Source of the DNA: Lachnospiraceae bacterium
GTDB taxonomy: Bacteria; Bacillota; Clostridia; Lachnospirales; Lachnospiraceae
Direction: 5' to 3'
NCBI GenBank assembly: GCA_016281385.1
Contig: JAEEIN010000158.1
Span: forward strand, 1 to 36,741
DNA length: 36,741 nucleotides
Shown here: piece by piece, positions 8,096-17,495 of the stretch
Numbering within the stretch: the stretch's first letter is position 1
Layout of the letters: each line of letters begins with the position of its first letter
The notes under the pieces: generated by a model
Seen by the model: only the letters and a program-made list of their open reading frames with translations
Told to the model about the DNA's origin: nothing
Databases searched by the model: none
Position numbers and translations under genes: made by a program

Positions 8096-11000
8096 ATGTA
8101 CAAACAGGTCTCTTCAAACATGAACTTCGTTGAGAGAGAAAAAGAAACACTGAAGTTCTGGAATGACAACGAAATCTTTGAACAGAGTATGAAAAAGCGT
8201 GAGGGATGTCCCACATATACTTTCTATGACGGTCCCCCCACCGCAAACGGCAAGCCCCATATCGGACATGTGCTTACCCGCGTTATCAAGGATATGATCC
8301 CCAGATACCGTACAATGAAGGGCTACTATGTTCCCAGAAAGGCCGGATGGGATACCCACGGTCTTCCCGTAGAGCTGGAAGTTGAGAAATTACTCGGTAT
8401 CGACGGAAAGGAACAGATCGAAGAATACGGTCTCGATCCCTTCATTCAGAAATGTAAGGAATCCGTCTGGAAATACAAGGGAATGTGGGAGGATTTCTCC
8501 GGCACCGTAGGTTTCTGGGCAGATATGAACGAGCCTTACGTTACCTATCACGATGACTATATCGAGTCTGAATGGTGGGCATTAAAGGAGATCTGGGACA
8601 AAGGTCTTTTATACAAGGGCTTTAAGATCGTGCCTTACTGCCCCCGTTGCGGAACCCCTCTTTCATCTCACGAGGTTGCGCAGGGCTATAAGACATTAAA
8701 AGAGCGTACCGCAGTTGTACGTTTCAAGATCGTAGGTGAAGATGCATACTTCCTTGCATGGACCACCACCCCCTGGACACTTGCATCCAACATCGCACTC
8801 TGCGTAAACCCCGATGAGACATACGCAAGGGTTAAGGCAGCAGACGGATTTACATATATCATGGCAGAAGCTCTGCTTGACAGCGTTCTGGGAACCATCG
8901 AGAGAGAAGAAGGCACTCCCGCTTATGAAGTTCTTGAAACATATAAGGGTAAGGATCTTGAATACAAAGAGTACGAGCCCCTTTATCAGTGCGCTAAGGA
9001 CAGCGTTGACAAACAGCACAAGAAAGCTTTCTTCGTATACTGCGATGACTATGTAACAATGTCAGACGGTACCGGTATCGTACATATCGCTCCCGCCTTC
9101 GGTGAAGACGATGCAAGAGTGGGACGTAAATACGACGCTCCCTTTGTTCAGATGGTTGACGAGCACGGTGTTATGAAGCCCGAAACTCTTTTTGCAGGCA
9201 TGCGCTGCAAGCCCACCAAGAAGGAAGTTGAAGCAGGTGCCATCAACTGTGACGTTGAAGTATTAAAGGAGCTTGAAGCAAGGAACATCCTCTTCTCCGC
9301 TCCCAAGGTTGAGCATGATTATCCTCATTGCTGGAGATGTTCAACACCCCTTCTTTACTACGCAAGAGAGTCCTGGTTCATCAAGATGACCGCCGTAAGG
9401 GACGACCTTGTAAGGAACAACAAAACCGTTAACTGGATCCCCGCCACCATCGGTGAGGGACGTTTCGGCAACTGGCTTGAGAACATTCAGGACTGGGGTA
9501 TCTCAAGAAACCGTTACTGGGGAACTCCTTTGAATATCTGGGAGTGTGAAGACTGCGGACATCAGGAGGCCATCGGTTCAAGGGCACAGCTTAAGGAACT
9601 TTCCGGCAATGACAAGGCTCTTACCGTTGAACTCCACAGACCTTATATCGATGAGATCACCTGCACCTGCCCCAAGTGCGGAAAAACAATGAGGAGAGTA
9701 TCGGAGGTTATCGACTGCTGGTTTGACTCAGGCGCAATGCCTTTTGCACAGCATCATTATCCTTTCGAGAACAAGGACCTTTTTGAGAAGCAGTTCCCCG
9801 CACAGTTCATCTCCGAGGCAGTTGACCAGACAAGAGGATGGTTCTACTCCCTTATGGCTGAAGGAACCCTTCTTTTCAACAAGTCTCCCTATGAGAATGT
9901 AATCGTTCTCGGACTTGTACTTGACGAAAACGGTGAAAAGATGAGTAAGTCAAAGGGTAATGCGGTAGATCCCTTCGATGCGCTTAAGACTTACGGTGCA
10001 GATGCCATCAGATGGTATTTCTACACCAACTCAGCTCCCTGGCTTCCCAACAGATTTGCCGGAGACACCGTACTTGAAGGACAGAGAAAGTTCATGGGAA
10101 CTCTTTGGAACACCTACGCATTCTTTGTTCTTTATGCAAACATCGATAATTTTGACGCCACAAAATATACCCTTGAATACGATAAGCTTCCCGTAATGGA
10201 CAAGTGGCTCCTTTCCAAGATGAACACCATGGTAAAGACCGTGGATTCAAATCTTGAGAATTATCGTATCCCCGAGGCGGGACGTGCTCTTGATGAGTTC
10301 GTCGACGATATGAGTAACTGGTATGTTCGTCGTTCCCGTGAACGTTTCTGGGCTAAGGGAATGGAGCAGGATAAGATCAATGCATATATGACTCTTTACA
10401 CCGCTCTCGTTACCGTTGCCAAGGCAGCAGCGCCCATGATCCCCTTCATGGCAGACGATATCTACAGAAACCTGGTTTGCTCACTTGATGACAAGGCACC
10501 CGTAAGCGTACATCTCTGTGACTTCCCCGTATGTGACGAAGCACATGTGGATGCAGAGCTTGAAAAGAACATGGACGCTGTTCTTAAGACCGTTGTTATG
10601 GGACGTGCCGCAAGAAACGCTTCCAACATCAAGAACCGTCAGCCCATCGCAAAGATGTATGTTAAGGCTCCTTTCGAGCTTAACGAGTTCTATAAAGAGA
10701 TCATCGAAGACGAACTTAATGTGAAGGATGTTGTTTTTACGGACGATGTTAGAGAGTTCACTTCATATACCTTCAAGCCTCAGTTAAGGACCGTAGGTCC
10801 CAAGTACGGCAAGCAGCTCGGCGGAATTCAGAAATTCCTTGCATCCGTTGACGGAAATGCCGCAATGGATGACCTTAAGGCCAAGGGCGCCCTGGTATTT
10901 GATGTGGACGGAGCAGAGGTAAGCCTTGCAGAGGAAGACCTTCTTATCAGCATCTCCCAGAAGGAAGGCTACGTAACCGAAGCGGACAATACGGTGACTG

Positions 11001-11287
11001 TTGTTCTTGATGCAAACTTAACACCCGAACTTATCGAGGAAGGCTTCGTATACGAGATGATCTCCAAGATCCAGACCATGCGTAAGGACTCCGGATTTGA
11101 GGTAATGGATCACATCAAAGTATCCGTTAACGGAAACGACAAGCTTGCAGAGATCGTATTGAAGAACAAGGATTCTATCTCGACCAAGGTTCTTGCAGAC
11201 GATATTTTGAAAGATGCGGAACTTGCCAATACAAAAGAGTGGAATGTTAATGGTGAAAATGTTAAAATTGGAATTGAACGTGTTTAA
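8096..11287 (+). CDS. ileS: Isoleucyl-tRNA synthetase, long type 2 form
   Basis: A 1063-residue class I aminoacyl-tRNA synthetase that charges tRNA-Ile. The HIGH signature is residues 55-58 in GPPTANGKPHIGHVLTR, and KMSKS is residues 615-619. The editing CP1 domain lies between (about 190-410), with WTTTPWTL at its start. Cys pairs (CPRCG, CEDCG, CPKCG) suggest zinc-binding ribbons. The motif style GPPTANGKPHIGH and the segment LPVELEVEKLLGIDG match the eukaryote-like IleS2 class rather than the usual bacterial IleS1. Family members of that class are known for reduced mupirocin sensitivity; this is knowledge of the family, not shown here. The start ATG has GGAGG six bases upstream. Expression is under the T-box described above. 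Confidence 0.97.
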   Translation: MYKQVSSNMNFVEREKETLKFWNDNEIFEQSMKKREGCPTYTFYDGPPTANGKPHIGHVLTRVIKDMIPRYRTMKGYYVPRKAGWDTHGLPVELEVEKLLGIDGKEQIEEYGLDPFIQKCKESVWKYKGMWEDFSGTVGFWADMNEPYVTYHDDYIESEWWALKEIWDKGLLYKGFKIVPYCPRCGTPLSSHEVAQGYKTLKERTAVVRFKIVGEDAYFLAWTTTPWTLASNIALCVNPDETYARVKAADGFTYIMAEALLDSVLGTIEREEGTPAYEVLETYKGKDLEYKEYEPLYQCAKDSVDKQHKKAFFVYCDDYVTMSDGTGIVHIAPAFGEDDARVGRKYDAPFVQMVDEHGVMKPETLFAGMRCKPTKKEVEAGAINCDVEVLKELEARNILFSAPKVEHDYPHCWRCSTPLLYYARESWFIKMTAVRDDLVRNNKTVNWIPATIGEGRFGNWLENIQDWGISRNRYWGTPLNIWECEDCGHQEAIGSRAQLKELSGNDKALTVELHRPYIDEITCTCPKCGKTMRRVSEVIDCWFDSGAMPFAQHHYPFENKDLFEKQFPAQFISEAVDQTRGWFYSLMAEGTLLFNKSPYENVIVLGLVLDENGEKMSKSKGNAVDPFDALKTYGADAIRWYFYTNSAPWLPNRFAGDTVLEGQRKFMGTLWNTYAFFVLYANIDNFDATKYTLEYDKLPVMDKWLLSKMNTMVKTVDSNLENYRIPEAGRALDEFVDDMSNWYVRRSRERFWAKGMEQDKINAYMTLYTALVTVAKAAAPMIPFMADDIYRNLVCSLDDKAPVSVHLCDFPVCDEAHVDAELEKNMDAVLKTVVMGRAARNASNIKNRQPIAKMYVKAPFELNEFYKEIIEDELNVKDVVFTDDVREFTSYTFKPQLRTVGPKYGKQLGGIQKFLASVDGNAAMDDLKAKGALVFDVDGAEVSLAEEDLLISISQKEGYVTEADNTVTVVLDANLTPELIEEGFVYEMISKIQTMRKDSGFEVMDHIKVSVNGNDKLAEIVLKNKDSISTKVLADDILKDAELANTKEWNVNGENVKIGIERV

Positions 11288-11333
11288 GTCATGATTTGTA
11301 CATAGGGGAAATACAAATGGCGCGGAGGTAAAC

Positions 11334-13796
11334 ATGAGCAAATTTACACCTGTTTTTGATAAGGAATTATTCAAAAGAAGCGTTCTTTATAACGTAAAGA
11401 CCCTTTACCGCAAGACCATAGAAGAGGCTACGGACCAGCAGATCTTCCAGGCTGTGGCCTATGCAGTGAAGGACCAGATCATTGACTGCTGGTTAAAGAC
11501 CCAGAAGGAATATGATGAGAAGGACCCGAAGATCGTTTACTACATGTCCATGGAATTTTTGATGGGCAGAGCTTTGGGAAACAACATGATCAATTTAAAG
11601 GCTTACAAGGAATGTGCGGAAGCACTTAAGGAGCTTGGAGTCAATATTGATGTAGTTGAGGACCAGGAGCCGGATGCGGCTTTGGGAAACGGCGGTCTTG
11701 GAAGACTTGCCGCATGTTTCCTTGATTCCCTTGCGACTTTGGGATACCCGGCATATGGATGCGGTATCAGATATCGCTACGGAATGTTCAAGCAGGTGAT
11801 CAAAGACGGTTATCAGGTAGAGGTTCCGGATAACTGGCTCGAGGACGGAAATCCTTTCGAATTGAGAAGACCGGAATACACAAAGGAAGTCCGTTTCGGC
11901 GGATATACCACCTTTGATACCGATGAGAACGGAAGAAACCACTATCGTCTCGAAGGCTATCAGTCGGTAAATGCCGTTCCTTACGATCTTCCCGTTTTCG
12001 GCTACGGAAACGGAATCGTCAACACCTTAAGGATCTGGGACGCACAGCCCATGGAGTGCTTCAAGCTCGATTCCTTCGACAAGGGTGATTACCAGAAGGC
12101 CGTTGAGCAGGAGAACCTGGCAAAGAACATTGTCGAGGTCCTTTATCCCAACGACAATCACTACGCCGGCAAAGAGCTGCGCCTGAAGCAGCAGTATTTC
12201 TTCATTTCCGCATCTGTTCAGGAAGCGGTTGAGAAGTACATGAGAAAGCACAAAGATATCAGGAAGTTCTACGAAAAGAACGTATTCCAGTTAAATGATA
12301 CACATCCCACGGTAGCCATCGCCGAGCTCATGAGGATCCTCATGGACGATTACGATCTTACCTGGGACGAGGCATGGGATGTAACCACAAAGACCTGTGC
12401 TTACACCAACCACACCATCATGGCGGAAGCTCTTGAAAAGTGGCCCATCGAGCTCTTCTCAAGACTCCTTCCCAGAATTTACCAGATCATCGAAGAGATC
12501 AACCGCCGTTTCCTTATCCGGGTTGAAGAGAAGTATCCCGGTAACCACGAGAAGATCCGCAAGATGGCCATCATCTATGACGGACAGGTCAAGATGGCAA
12601 ACCTCGCTATCGTAACCGGCTTTTCCGTAAACGGTGTTGCAAGGCTCCATACGGAGATCTTAAAACACCAGGAGCTTAAGGACTTCTACGAGATGTTCCC
12701 CGAGAAGTTCAACAACAAAACAAACGGTATCACACAGAGACGTTTCTTATTACATGCAAATCCTTTGCTTGCGGACTGGGTAACCTCCCATATCGGAGAC
12801 GAGTGGATCACGGATCTTTCCCAGATCGCCCGTTTAAAGATCTATGCGGAAGACACCAAGTGCCAGCAGGAGTTCATGAACATCAAGTATCAGAACAAGG
12901 TACGTCTCGCTAAATATATCAAAGAGCATAACGGTATCGATGTTAACCCCAGATCCATCTTTGATGTGCAGGTTAAGCGTCTTCACGAGTATAAGAGACA
13001 GCTTCTTAACATCCTTCACATCATGTACCTTTACAACAGGATAAAGGAAGATCCGGGAATGGATTTTTATCCCAGAACCTTTATCTTCGGAGCAAAGGCC
13101 GCTGCAGGTTATCGTACCGCCAAGCAGACGATCAAGCTTATTAATTCAGTTGCGGATGTGATCAACAATGATGAGTCCATCGGCGGAAAGATAAAGGTTG
13201 TATTCATTGAGAACTACCGTGTATCCAATGCCGAGATCATCTTTGCGGCAAGTGATATTTCCGAGCAGATTTCCACTGCTTCCAAGGAAGCCAGCGGAAC
13301 CGGTAACATGAAGTTCATGTTAAATGGTGCCATCACTTTGGGAACCATGGACGGTGCCAATGTTGAGATAGTTGAAGAAGTGGGAGCCGACAATGCGGTT
13401 ATCTTCGGACTTTCCTCCGATGAGGTAATAGGTTTTGAAAATAACGGCGGCTACAACCCCATGGATATCTTCAACAACGATGCGGACGTAAGAAAGGTTC
13501 TCATGCAGCTCATCAACGGAACCTATTGCGAGGATACCGAGGAATTCAAGTCCCTTTACAATTCACTCTTAAATACCCAGGAGACCGACAGGGCGGACAG
13601 ATACTTTATCTTAAAGGATTTCCGTTCCTATGCCGAAGCTCAGGAGAAGATCGGCAAGTGGTATTTAAACGAATCCGAATGGGCAAAGAAGGCGATCCTC
13701 AACGTTGCATGCTCAGGAAAGTTTTCATCGGACCGTACGATCAAGGAATACGTGGACGACATCTGGCATCTTGACAAGGTCACACTTGAGAAATAA
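11334..13796 (+). CDS. glgP: Glycogen/starch/alpha-glucan phosphorylase
   Basis: An 820-residue GT35 enzyme that uses phosphate to release glucose-1-phosphate from the ends of glycogen or maltodextrins in the cytoplasm. The pyridoxal-phosphate lysine is residue 660 in EASGTGNMKFMLNGAITLG, the family signature. Other conserved blocks are YYMSMEFLMGRALGNN, DAALGNGGLGRLAACF and the VQLNDTHPT-like FQLNDTHPTVAIAELMR. Length is normal. A strong GCGGAGG site precedes the ATG, 46 bases after ileS. I see no other glycogen gene nearby. A hairpin after the stop ends the unit. Confidence 0.97.
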   Translation: MSKFTPVFDKELFKRSVLYNVKTLYRKTIEEATDQQIFQAVAYAVKDQIIDCWLKTQKEYDEKDPKIVYYMSMEFLMGRALGNNMINLKAYKECAEALKELGVNIDVVEDQEPDAALGNGGLGRLAACFLDSLATLGYPAYGCGIRYRYGMFKQVIKDGYQVEVPDNWLEDGNPFELRRPEYTKEVRFGGYTTFDTDENGRNHYRLEGYQSVNAVPYDLPVFGYGNGIVNTLRIWDAQPMECFKLDSFDKGDYQKAVEQENLAKNIVEVLYPNDNHYAGKELRLKQQYFFISASVQEAVEKYMRKHKDIRKFYEKNVFQLNDTHPTVAIAELMRILMDDYDLTWDEAWDVTTKTCAYTNHTIMAEALEKWPIELFSRLLPRIYQIIEEINRRFLIRVEEKYPGNHEKIRKMAIIYDGQVKMANLAIVTGFSVNGVARLHTEILKHQELKDFYEMFPEKFNNKTNGITQRRFLLHANPLLADWVTSHIGDEWITDLSQIARLKIYAEDTKCQQEFMNIKYQNKVRLAKYIKEHNGIDVNPRSIFDVQVKRLHEYKRQLLNILHIMYLYNRIKEDPGMDFYPRTFIFGAKAAAGYRTAKQTIKLINSVADVINNDESIGGKIKVVFIENYRVSNAEIIFAASDISEQISTASKEASGTGNMKFMLNGAITLGTMDGANVEIVEEVGADNAVIFGLSSDEVIGFENNGGYNPMDIFNNDADVRKVLMQLINGTYCEDTEEFKSLYNSLLNTQETDRADRYFILKDFRSYAEAQEKIGKWYLNESEWAKKAILNVACSGKFSSDRTIKEYVDDIWHLDKVTLEK

Positions 13797-13808
13797 GAAA
13801 ATACAATA

Positions 13809-13836
13809 TGAGGGAGGGCGGTTATACCCTCCCTCA
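13809..13836 (+). terminator. Hairpin after glgP
   Basis: A 10-bp perfect stem (TGAGGGAGGG at 13809-13818, CCCTCCCTCA at 13827-13836) with an 8-base loop. The following bases are TTATCTAT rather than a clean T run, so termination may be partial. Confidence 0.65.
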
Positions 13837-13858
13837 TTATCTATGAAAGGATAAGGAC

Positions 13859-16168
13859 ATGATCAATCTCTACGACGGCGGAGCATACCTTGTTAACGGT
13901 AATGAACTGGTAAAGGACGATTCCGAAGCTTCCGCAAAACTTAAAGCCATGACAGGCAGTGAGGTTTCAAGGGAAGCTGCCAAAGAAGCCACGATGGCTT
14001 ATTCCATCTTAAAGTCTCACAATACATCGGGAAACATGGATAAGCTTAAGATCCGTTTTGACAAGCTGACATCCCATGATATCACCTTTGTCGGCATCAT
14101 TCAGACCGCAAGGGCTTCGGGACTGAAGAAATTCCCTATTCCCTATGTTCTCACCAACTGCCACAATTCACTCTGCGCAGTGGGCGGAACGATAAACGAG
14201 GATGACCACATGTTTGGTCTTTCCTGTGCAAAGAGATACGGCGGTATCTATGTACCCCCTCATCAGGCTGTAATTCATCAGTTTGCCCGTGAGATGCTCG
14301 CAGGCGGCGGAAAGATGATCTTAGGATCCGATTCCCATACCCGTTACGGTGCTCTGGGCACCATGGCCATGGGTGAAGGCGGACCGGAACTTGTTAAGCA
14401 GCTGTTAAATCAGACTTATGATATCAACATGCCCGGTGTGGTTGCGGTTTATATGACCGGAGCTCCCATGAAGGGTGTGGGTCCCCAGGACGTGGCCCTT
14501 GCAATAATCGGGGCAGTTTTCTCAAACGGCTATGTAAAGAATAAAGTAATGGAATTTGTAGGCCCCGGCGTTTCAAATCTCTCCGCGGATTTCCGTATCG
14601 GAGTTGATGTAATGACCACCGAGACCACCTGTCTTTCTTCCATCTGGAGAACGGATGAGGAAATAAAGGATTTCTACGACATTCACGGAAGAGTGGATGA
14701 GTATAAGGAATTGAATCCCGGAAGCGTGGCATATTATGACGGAGTGATCGAGATCGATCTTTCGAAGGTTAAGCCCATGATCGCCATGCCCTTCCATCCC
14801 AGTAACGTATATACCATCGACGATGTTAATGCCAATCTTTCAGACATTCTTGCGGATGTTGAAAAGAAAGCCCTTGTAAGCCTTGACGGTCAGGTTGAGT
14901 ACGATCTTCACAACAAGATAAAGAACGGAAAGCTTGTTGTTGATCAGGGTATCATAGCAGGCTGTGCCGGCGGCGGATTTGAAAACATCTGTGCTGCGGC
15001 TGATATCTTAAAGGGCGCAAACATCGGAAACGATGCGTTCACGTTAAGTGTTTACCCCGCTTCCATGCCCATATACATGGAGCTTATCAAAAACGGATGT
15101 GCGGCAACCATCATGGAGACAGGTGCGGTGCTTAAGACGGCATTCTGCGGTCCCTGCTTCGGTGCAGGTGATACACCTTCCAACAATGCCTTCAGTATCC
15201 GTCATTCAACAAGAAACTTCCCCAACCGCGAAGGTTCGAAGCTTCAGAACGGTCAGATCGCTTCCGTTGCACTTATGGATGCACGTTCCATTGCAGCAAC
15301 CGCAGCAAACAAGGGAATCCTTACTCCCGCTACGGAGGTTCCGGACGTTATCGGAAAGTACAAGTATCACTTTGATGCAAATATCTATAAGAACCGTGTA
15401 TTCGATTCTCACGGTGTTGCGGATGAAAATGCAAAGATCATTCAGGGACCCAATATCAAGGACTGGCCTTCAATGATCGCCCTTCCCGAGAACTATCTTC
15501 TGAAGGTGGTTTCCGAGATCCATGATCCCGTAACAACAACGGACGAGCTTATCCCTTCCGGCGAGACTTCTTCTTACAGATCTAATCCTTTGGGACTTGC
15601 GGAGTTTACACTTTCCCGTAAGGATCCCGAGTATGTGGGTCTTGCAAAGGAAGTTCAGAGAGCCGAACTTGCAAGAGAAGCCGTACTTAACGGAGATGAA
15701 AGTGCTGAGCGTCCCTGTCAGGTAATGCCCGAACTTCATGAGGTCATGAAGGTTGTAAGGGAGAAGTTCCCCGATGCGTCTCACGAGAACTTCGGTATCG
15801 GTTCAACCATCTTTGCGGTTAAGCCCGGCGACGGTTCTGCAAGAGAGCAGGCTGCAAGCTGCCAGCGAGTTCTCGGCGGATGTGCAAACATTGCAAACGA
15901 GTATGCAACAAAGAGGTATCGTTCAAACCTTATCAACTGGGGTATGCTTCCTTTCCTTATCCCTGCGGGAGATCTTCCTTTTACGAAGGGTGAATATATT
16001 TACATTCCCGGTATCAGGAAGGCAGTGGAAGAAAAGGCCGATGAGATAAAGGCATATGCTGTCAAGAAAGACGGGCTTAAGGAATTTACCATGAGGCTCG
16101 GTGAACTCACAAATGAGGAAAGAGAGATCATCTTAAAGGGATGTCTCATCAATTACAACAGGATTTAA
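13859..16168 (+). CDS. Aconitase-superfamily hydratase (YbhJ-like)
   Basis: A 769-residue protein of the aconitase/isopropylmalate isomerase superfamily, with the [4Fe-4S] domains followed by a swivel domain (about 640-769). Candidate cluster cysteines are Cys369 in [10 protein letters not shown] and the Cys430-Cys433 pair in [10 protein letters not shown]. In ordinary aconitases the first Cys lies in GSCTNSS; here that motif is replaced, as in the uncharacterised YbhJ-type hydratases. [12 protein letters not shown] near residues 158-170 matches the family's GTDSHT block. The reaction is probably a hydration or dehydration of a tricarboxylate or related acid, but true aconitase activity should not be assumed. 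No citrate synthase or isocitrate dehydrogenase gene is adjacent. AAGGATAAGG precedes the start. Confidence 0.8.
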   Translation: MINLYDGGAYLVNGNELVKDDSEASAKLKAMTGSEVSREAAKEATMAYSILKSHNTSGNMDKLKIRFDKLTSHDITFVGIIQTARASGLKKFPIPYVLTNCHNSLCAVGGTINEDDHMFGLSCAKRYGGIYVPPHQAVIHQFAREMLAGGGKMILGSDSHTRYGALGTMAMGEGGPELVKQLLNQTYDINMPGVVAVYMTGAPMKGVGPQDVALAIIGAVFSNGYVKNKVMEFVGPGVSNLSADFRIGVDVMTTETTCLSSIWRTDEEIKDFYDIHGRVDEYKELNPGSVAYYDGVIEIDLSKVKPMIAMPFHPSNVYTIDDVNANLSDILADVEKKALVSLDGQVEYDLHNKIKNGKLVVDQGIIAGCAGGGFENICAAADILKGANIGNDAFTLSVYPASMPIYMELIKNGCAATIMETGAVLKTAFCGPCFGAGDTPSNNAFSIRHSTRNFPNREGSKLQNGQIASVALMDARSIAATAANKGILTPATEVPDVIGKYKYHFDANIYKNRVFDSHGVADENAKIIQGPNIKDWPSMIALPENYLLKVVSEIHDPVTTTDELIPSGETSSYRSNPLGLAEFTLSRKDPEYVGLAKEVQRAELAREAVLNGDESAERPCQVMPELHEVMKVVREKFPDASHENFGIGSTIFAVKPGDGSAREQAASCQRVLGGCANIANEYATKRYRSNLINWGMLPFLIPAGDLPFTKGEYIYIPGIRKAVEEKADEIKAYAVKKDGLKEFTMRLGELTNEEREIILKGCLINYNRI

Positions 16169-16174
16169 GGCAAA

Positions 16175-16206
16175 AAAGGCCTCTCGGATGATTCCGAGAG
16201 GCCTTT
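16175..16206. terminator. Bidirectional terminator between convergent genes
   Basis: A 14-bp perfect stem (16175-16188 with 16193-16206) and a 4-base loop lie 6 bases after the hydratase stop and 5 bases from the end of the convergent EF-hand gene. On the minus strand it is followed by a run of T residues (complement of AAAAAA at 16172-16177), so it is likely strongest for the minus-strand gene. Confidence 0.88.
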
Positions 16207-16211
16207 GTTTA

Positions 16212-17312
16212 TTATGAAACAAGATCGATATGCTGCATTGTGCCTGCGGCGCCGTCTTCGTAGAGGAAGAATCCTGTCTGACGGACATATCCCTGAGTGG
16301 CGTTATCCGCATCGTTTAAGGAAAACTGTGTATCCACCGCACCTGTAAAGAGTGCACCGATATCCAGCTCCTTAAGGCTGTAGAGGATATCGTTTCCGTT
16401 TTGGTCCTTGGACCAGATCTTCAGCTTTTCAAAGATCGCATCACCTTCGTCTATCCAGCCGTTTTTGTCTTCATCATAAGAAGCCAGATCGGAGAAACCG
16501 TCACCGGATCTGGGACCGAAGAGCTCGGAACCGTCGTTGATGACACCGTCTTCATTAAGATCCAGTGCAAGAAAACCGCTTCCGGAAGTGAGCTTTGCGA
16601 TCTTTTCTTCCTGACCGTCCGCATCCAGATCGAAGAAGAAACTGTACTCCTTGTCAAGGCCTGCGGGGTTACCGTCAAAGTTGATCACTAACGGATCGCA
16701 GACCTGAAGGGTCTCGATACTGTGGTGTTCCTCGTAGTAGGATGCAAAGCTGCGGCTCATGAGAAGGTTCATGTTGATGTCAATGCTCCTTCCGTCCGCC
16801 GTCCTTACATTTCCGGCTACCCGAAATCTTGTGGTTTCGGATTCTGAGTAGTAACCGCTTGATGTGAATTGCCTTGTTACCATGCGATAGCTGTTTCCCG
16901 AAGGAAGCTGCAACATGGGTTGTTGTTCCTCGGCGGCAGTTTCATCACACACTTCTTCGTCTTCAAGGGAACCCTTATGGGCTCCGAAAAGAAGATAGAA
17001 AAGTGAGCGGAACATCATCTGGTGAAGCCGGTGAAATTCATTCGAGGCCTCTCTGGCCGATGTGGAAAAGAAATCGATATTTCTTGCTTTGAAGCTGTCA
17101 AAGGGGTTTGCGAGCAGATCCTTACTCACTTTCTTGTCGGCTTCCTCCTTGTCATTCTCTCCCTCATCCGTTAACAGGTTACCAAATGGCATGAGCGCAT
17201 CCTCATTCCCTTGAGCGCTTATGTCTGCCCCGGCGTAAGATGTACGCAGGGCGCTTGCAGACTTGTACAGTCTGGCGGAATCCATTCCTATGTTACAGGA
17301 ATCAATTCTCAA
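16212..17312 (-). CDS. EF-hand-like calcium-binding repeat protein, SigD-type promoter
   Basis: A 366-residue protein of unknown function. I place the start at TTG (17312-17310): GGAGG lies 7 bases upstream, and the longer frame to 17408 would read through the leader hairpin. There is no signal peptide. The N-terminal half is polar. The C-terminal half has three Asp-rich calcium-loop-like segments, DLDADGQEE (from residue 228), DLNEDGVINDGSELFG (from 251) and DEDKNGWIDEGD (from 280). Proteins with this layout occur in flagellated anaerobes near flagellar loci, as far as I recall. The sigma-28 type promoter upstream supports a motility link. It is alone on its strand, with a terminator at each end, so it is a one-gene unit. 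Confidence 0.8.
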   Translation of the reverse strand: MRIDSCNIGMDSARLYKSASALRTSYAGADISAQGNEDALMPFGNLLTDEGENDKEEADKKVSKDLLANPFDSFKARNIDFFSTSAREASNEFHRLHQMMFRSLFYLLFGAHKGSLEDEEVCDETAAEEQQPMLQLPSGNSYRMVTRQFTSSGYYSESETTRFRVAGNVRTADGRSIDINMNLLMSRSFASYYEEHHSIETLQVCDPLVINFDGNPAGLDKEYSFFFDLDADGQEEKIAKLTSGSGFLALDLNEDGVINDGSELFGPRSGDGFSDLASYDEDKNGWIDEGDAIFEKLKIWSKDQNGNDILYSLKELDIGALFTGAVDTQFSLNDADNATQGYVRQTGFFLYEDGAAGTMQHIDLVS

Positions 17313-17332
17313 ATATTTACCTCCTTTTGGTG

Positions 17333-17389
17333 AAAAATAATAAGGACGGCTTACAGAAAAGAGGGATCCTTTCCCAATAAGTCGTCCTT
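17333..17389 (-). promoter_or_regulatory. Leader hairpin with U-rich tail (possible attenuator)
   Basis: In minus-strand sense, AAGGACG-A-CTTA (17389-17378) pairs with TAAG-C-CGTCCTT (17353-17342), giving 11 pairs with one mismatch. An inner GGGA/TCCC adds to the fold. ATTATTTTT follows, then AAAGGAGG and the TTG start. The hairpin begins close to the predicted transcription start. It has the form of an intrinsic terminator placed between promoter and gene. I do not recognise an aptamer class. Confidence 0.55.
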
Positions 17390-17396
17390 GTATTAT

Positions 17397-17427
17397 ATTT
17401 ATCGGCAAAAATGTTGAAATGTTTATG
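17397..17427 (-). promoter_or_regulatory. Sigma-28 (SigD/FliA) type promoter for the EF-hand gene
   Basis: Read on the minus strand, TAAA is followed by 15 bases and then GCCGATAA. This matches the flagellar sigma factor consensus TAAA-N15-GCCGATAA in both elements and in spacing. A TATAAT (minus strand, 17397-17392) directly follows, but it has no good -35 at 17 bases. The sigma-28 reading is therefore preferred. Confidence 0.8.
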
Positions 17428-17495
17428 GAAATTTAATAAAATACTCCTTGGGGAGTTTGAGACCCTAAACTATCTTATAATGGAGGATTTGTGAT

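Noticed and set aside
17313-17408. Upstream extension of the EF-hand gene to an ATG at 17408
   Set aside because: It would translate the leader hairpin and start upstream of the predicted transcription start. The TTG with GGAGG at 7 bases fits better.
17476-17481. TATAAT before the first zinc-ribbon gene as its -10
   Set aside because: It abuts the GGAGG ribosome binding site, so a transcript from it would begin inside or after that site. No good -35 is found 16-18 bases upstream.
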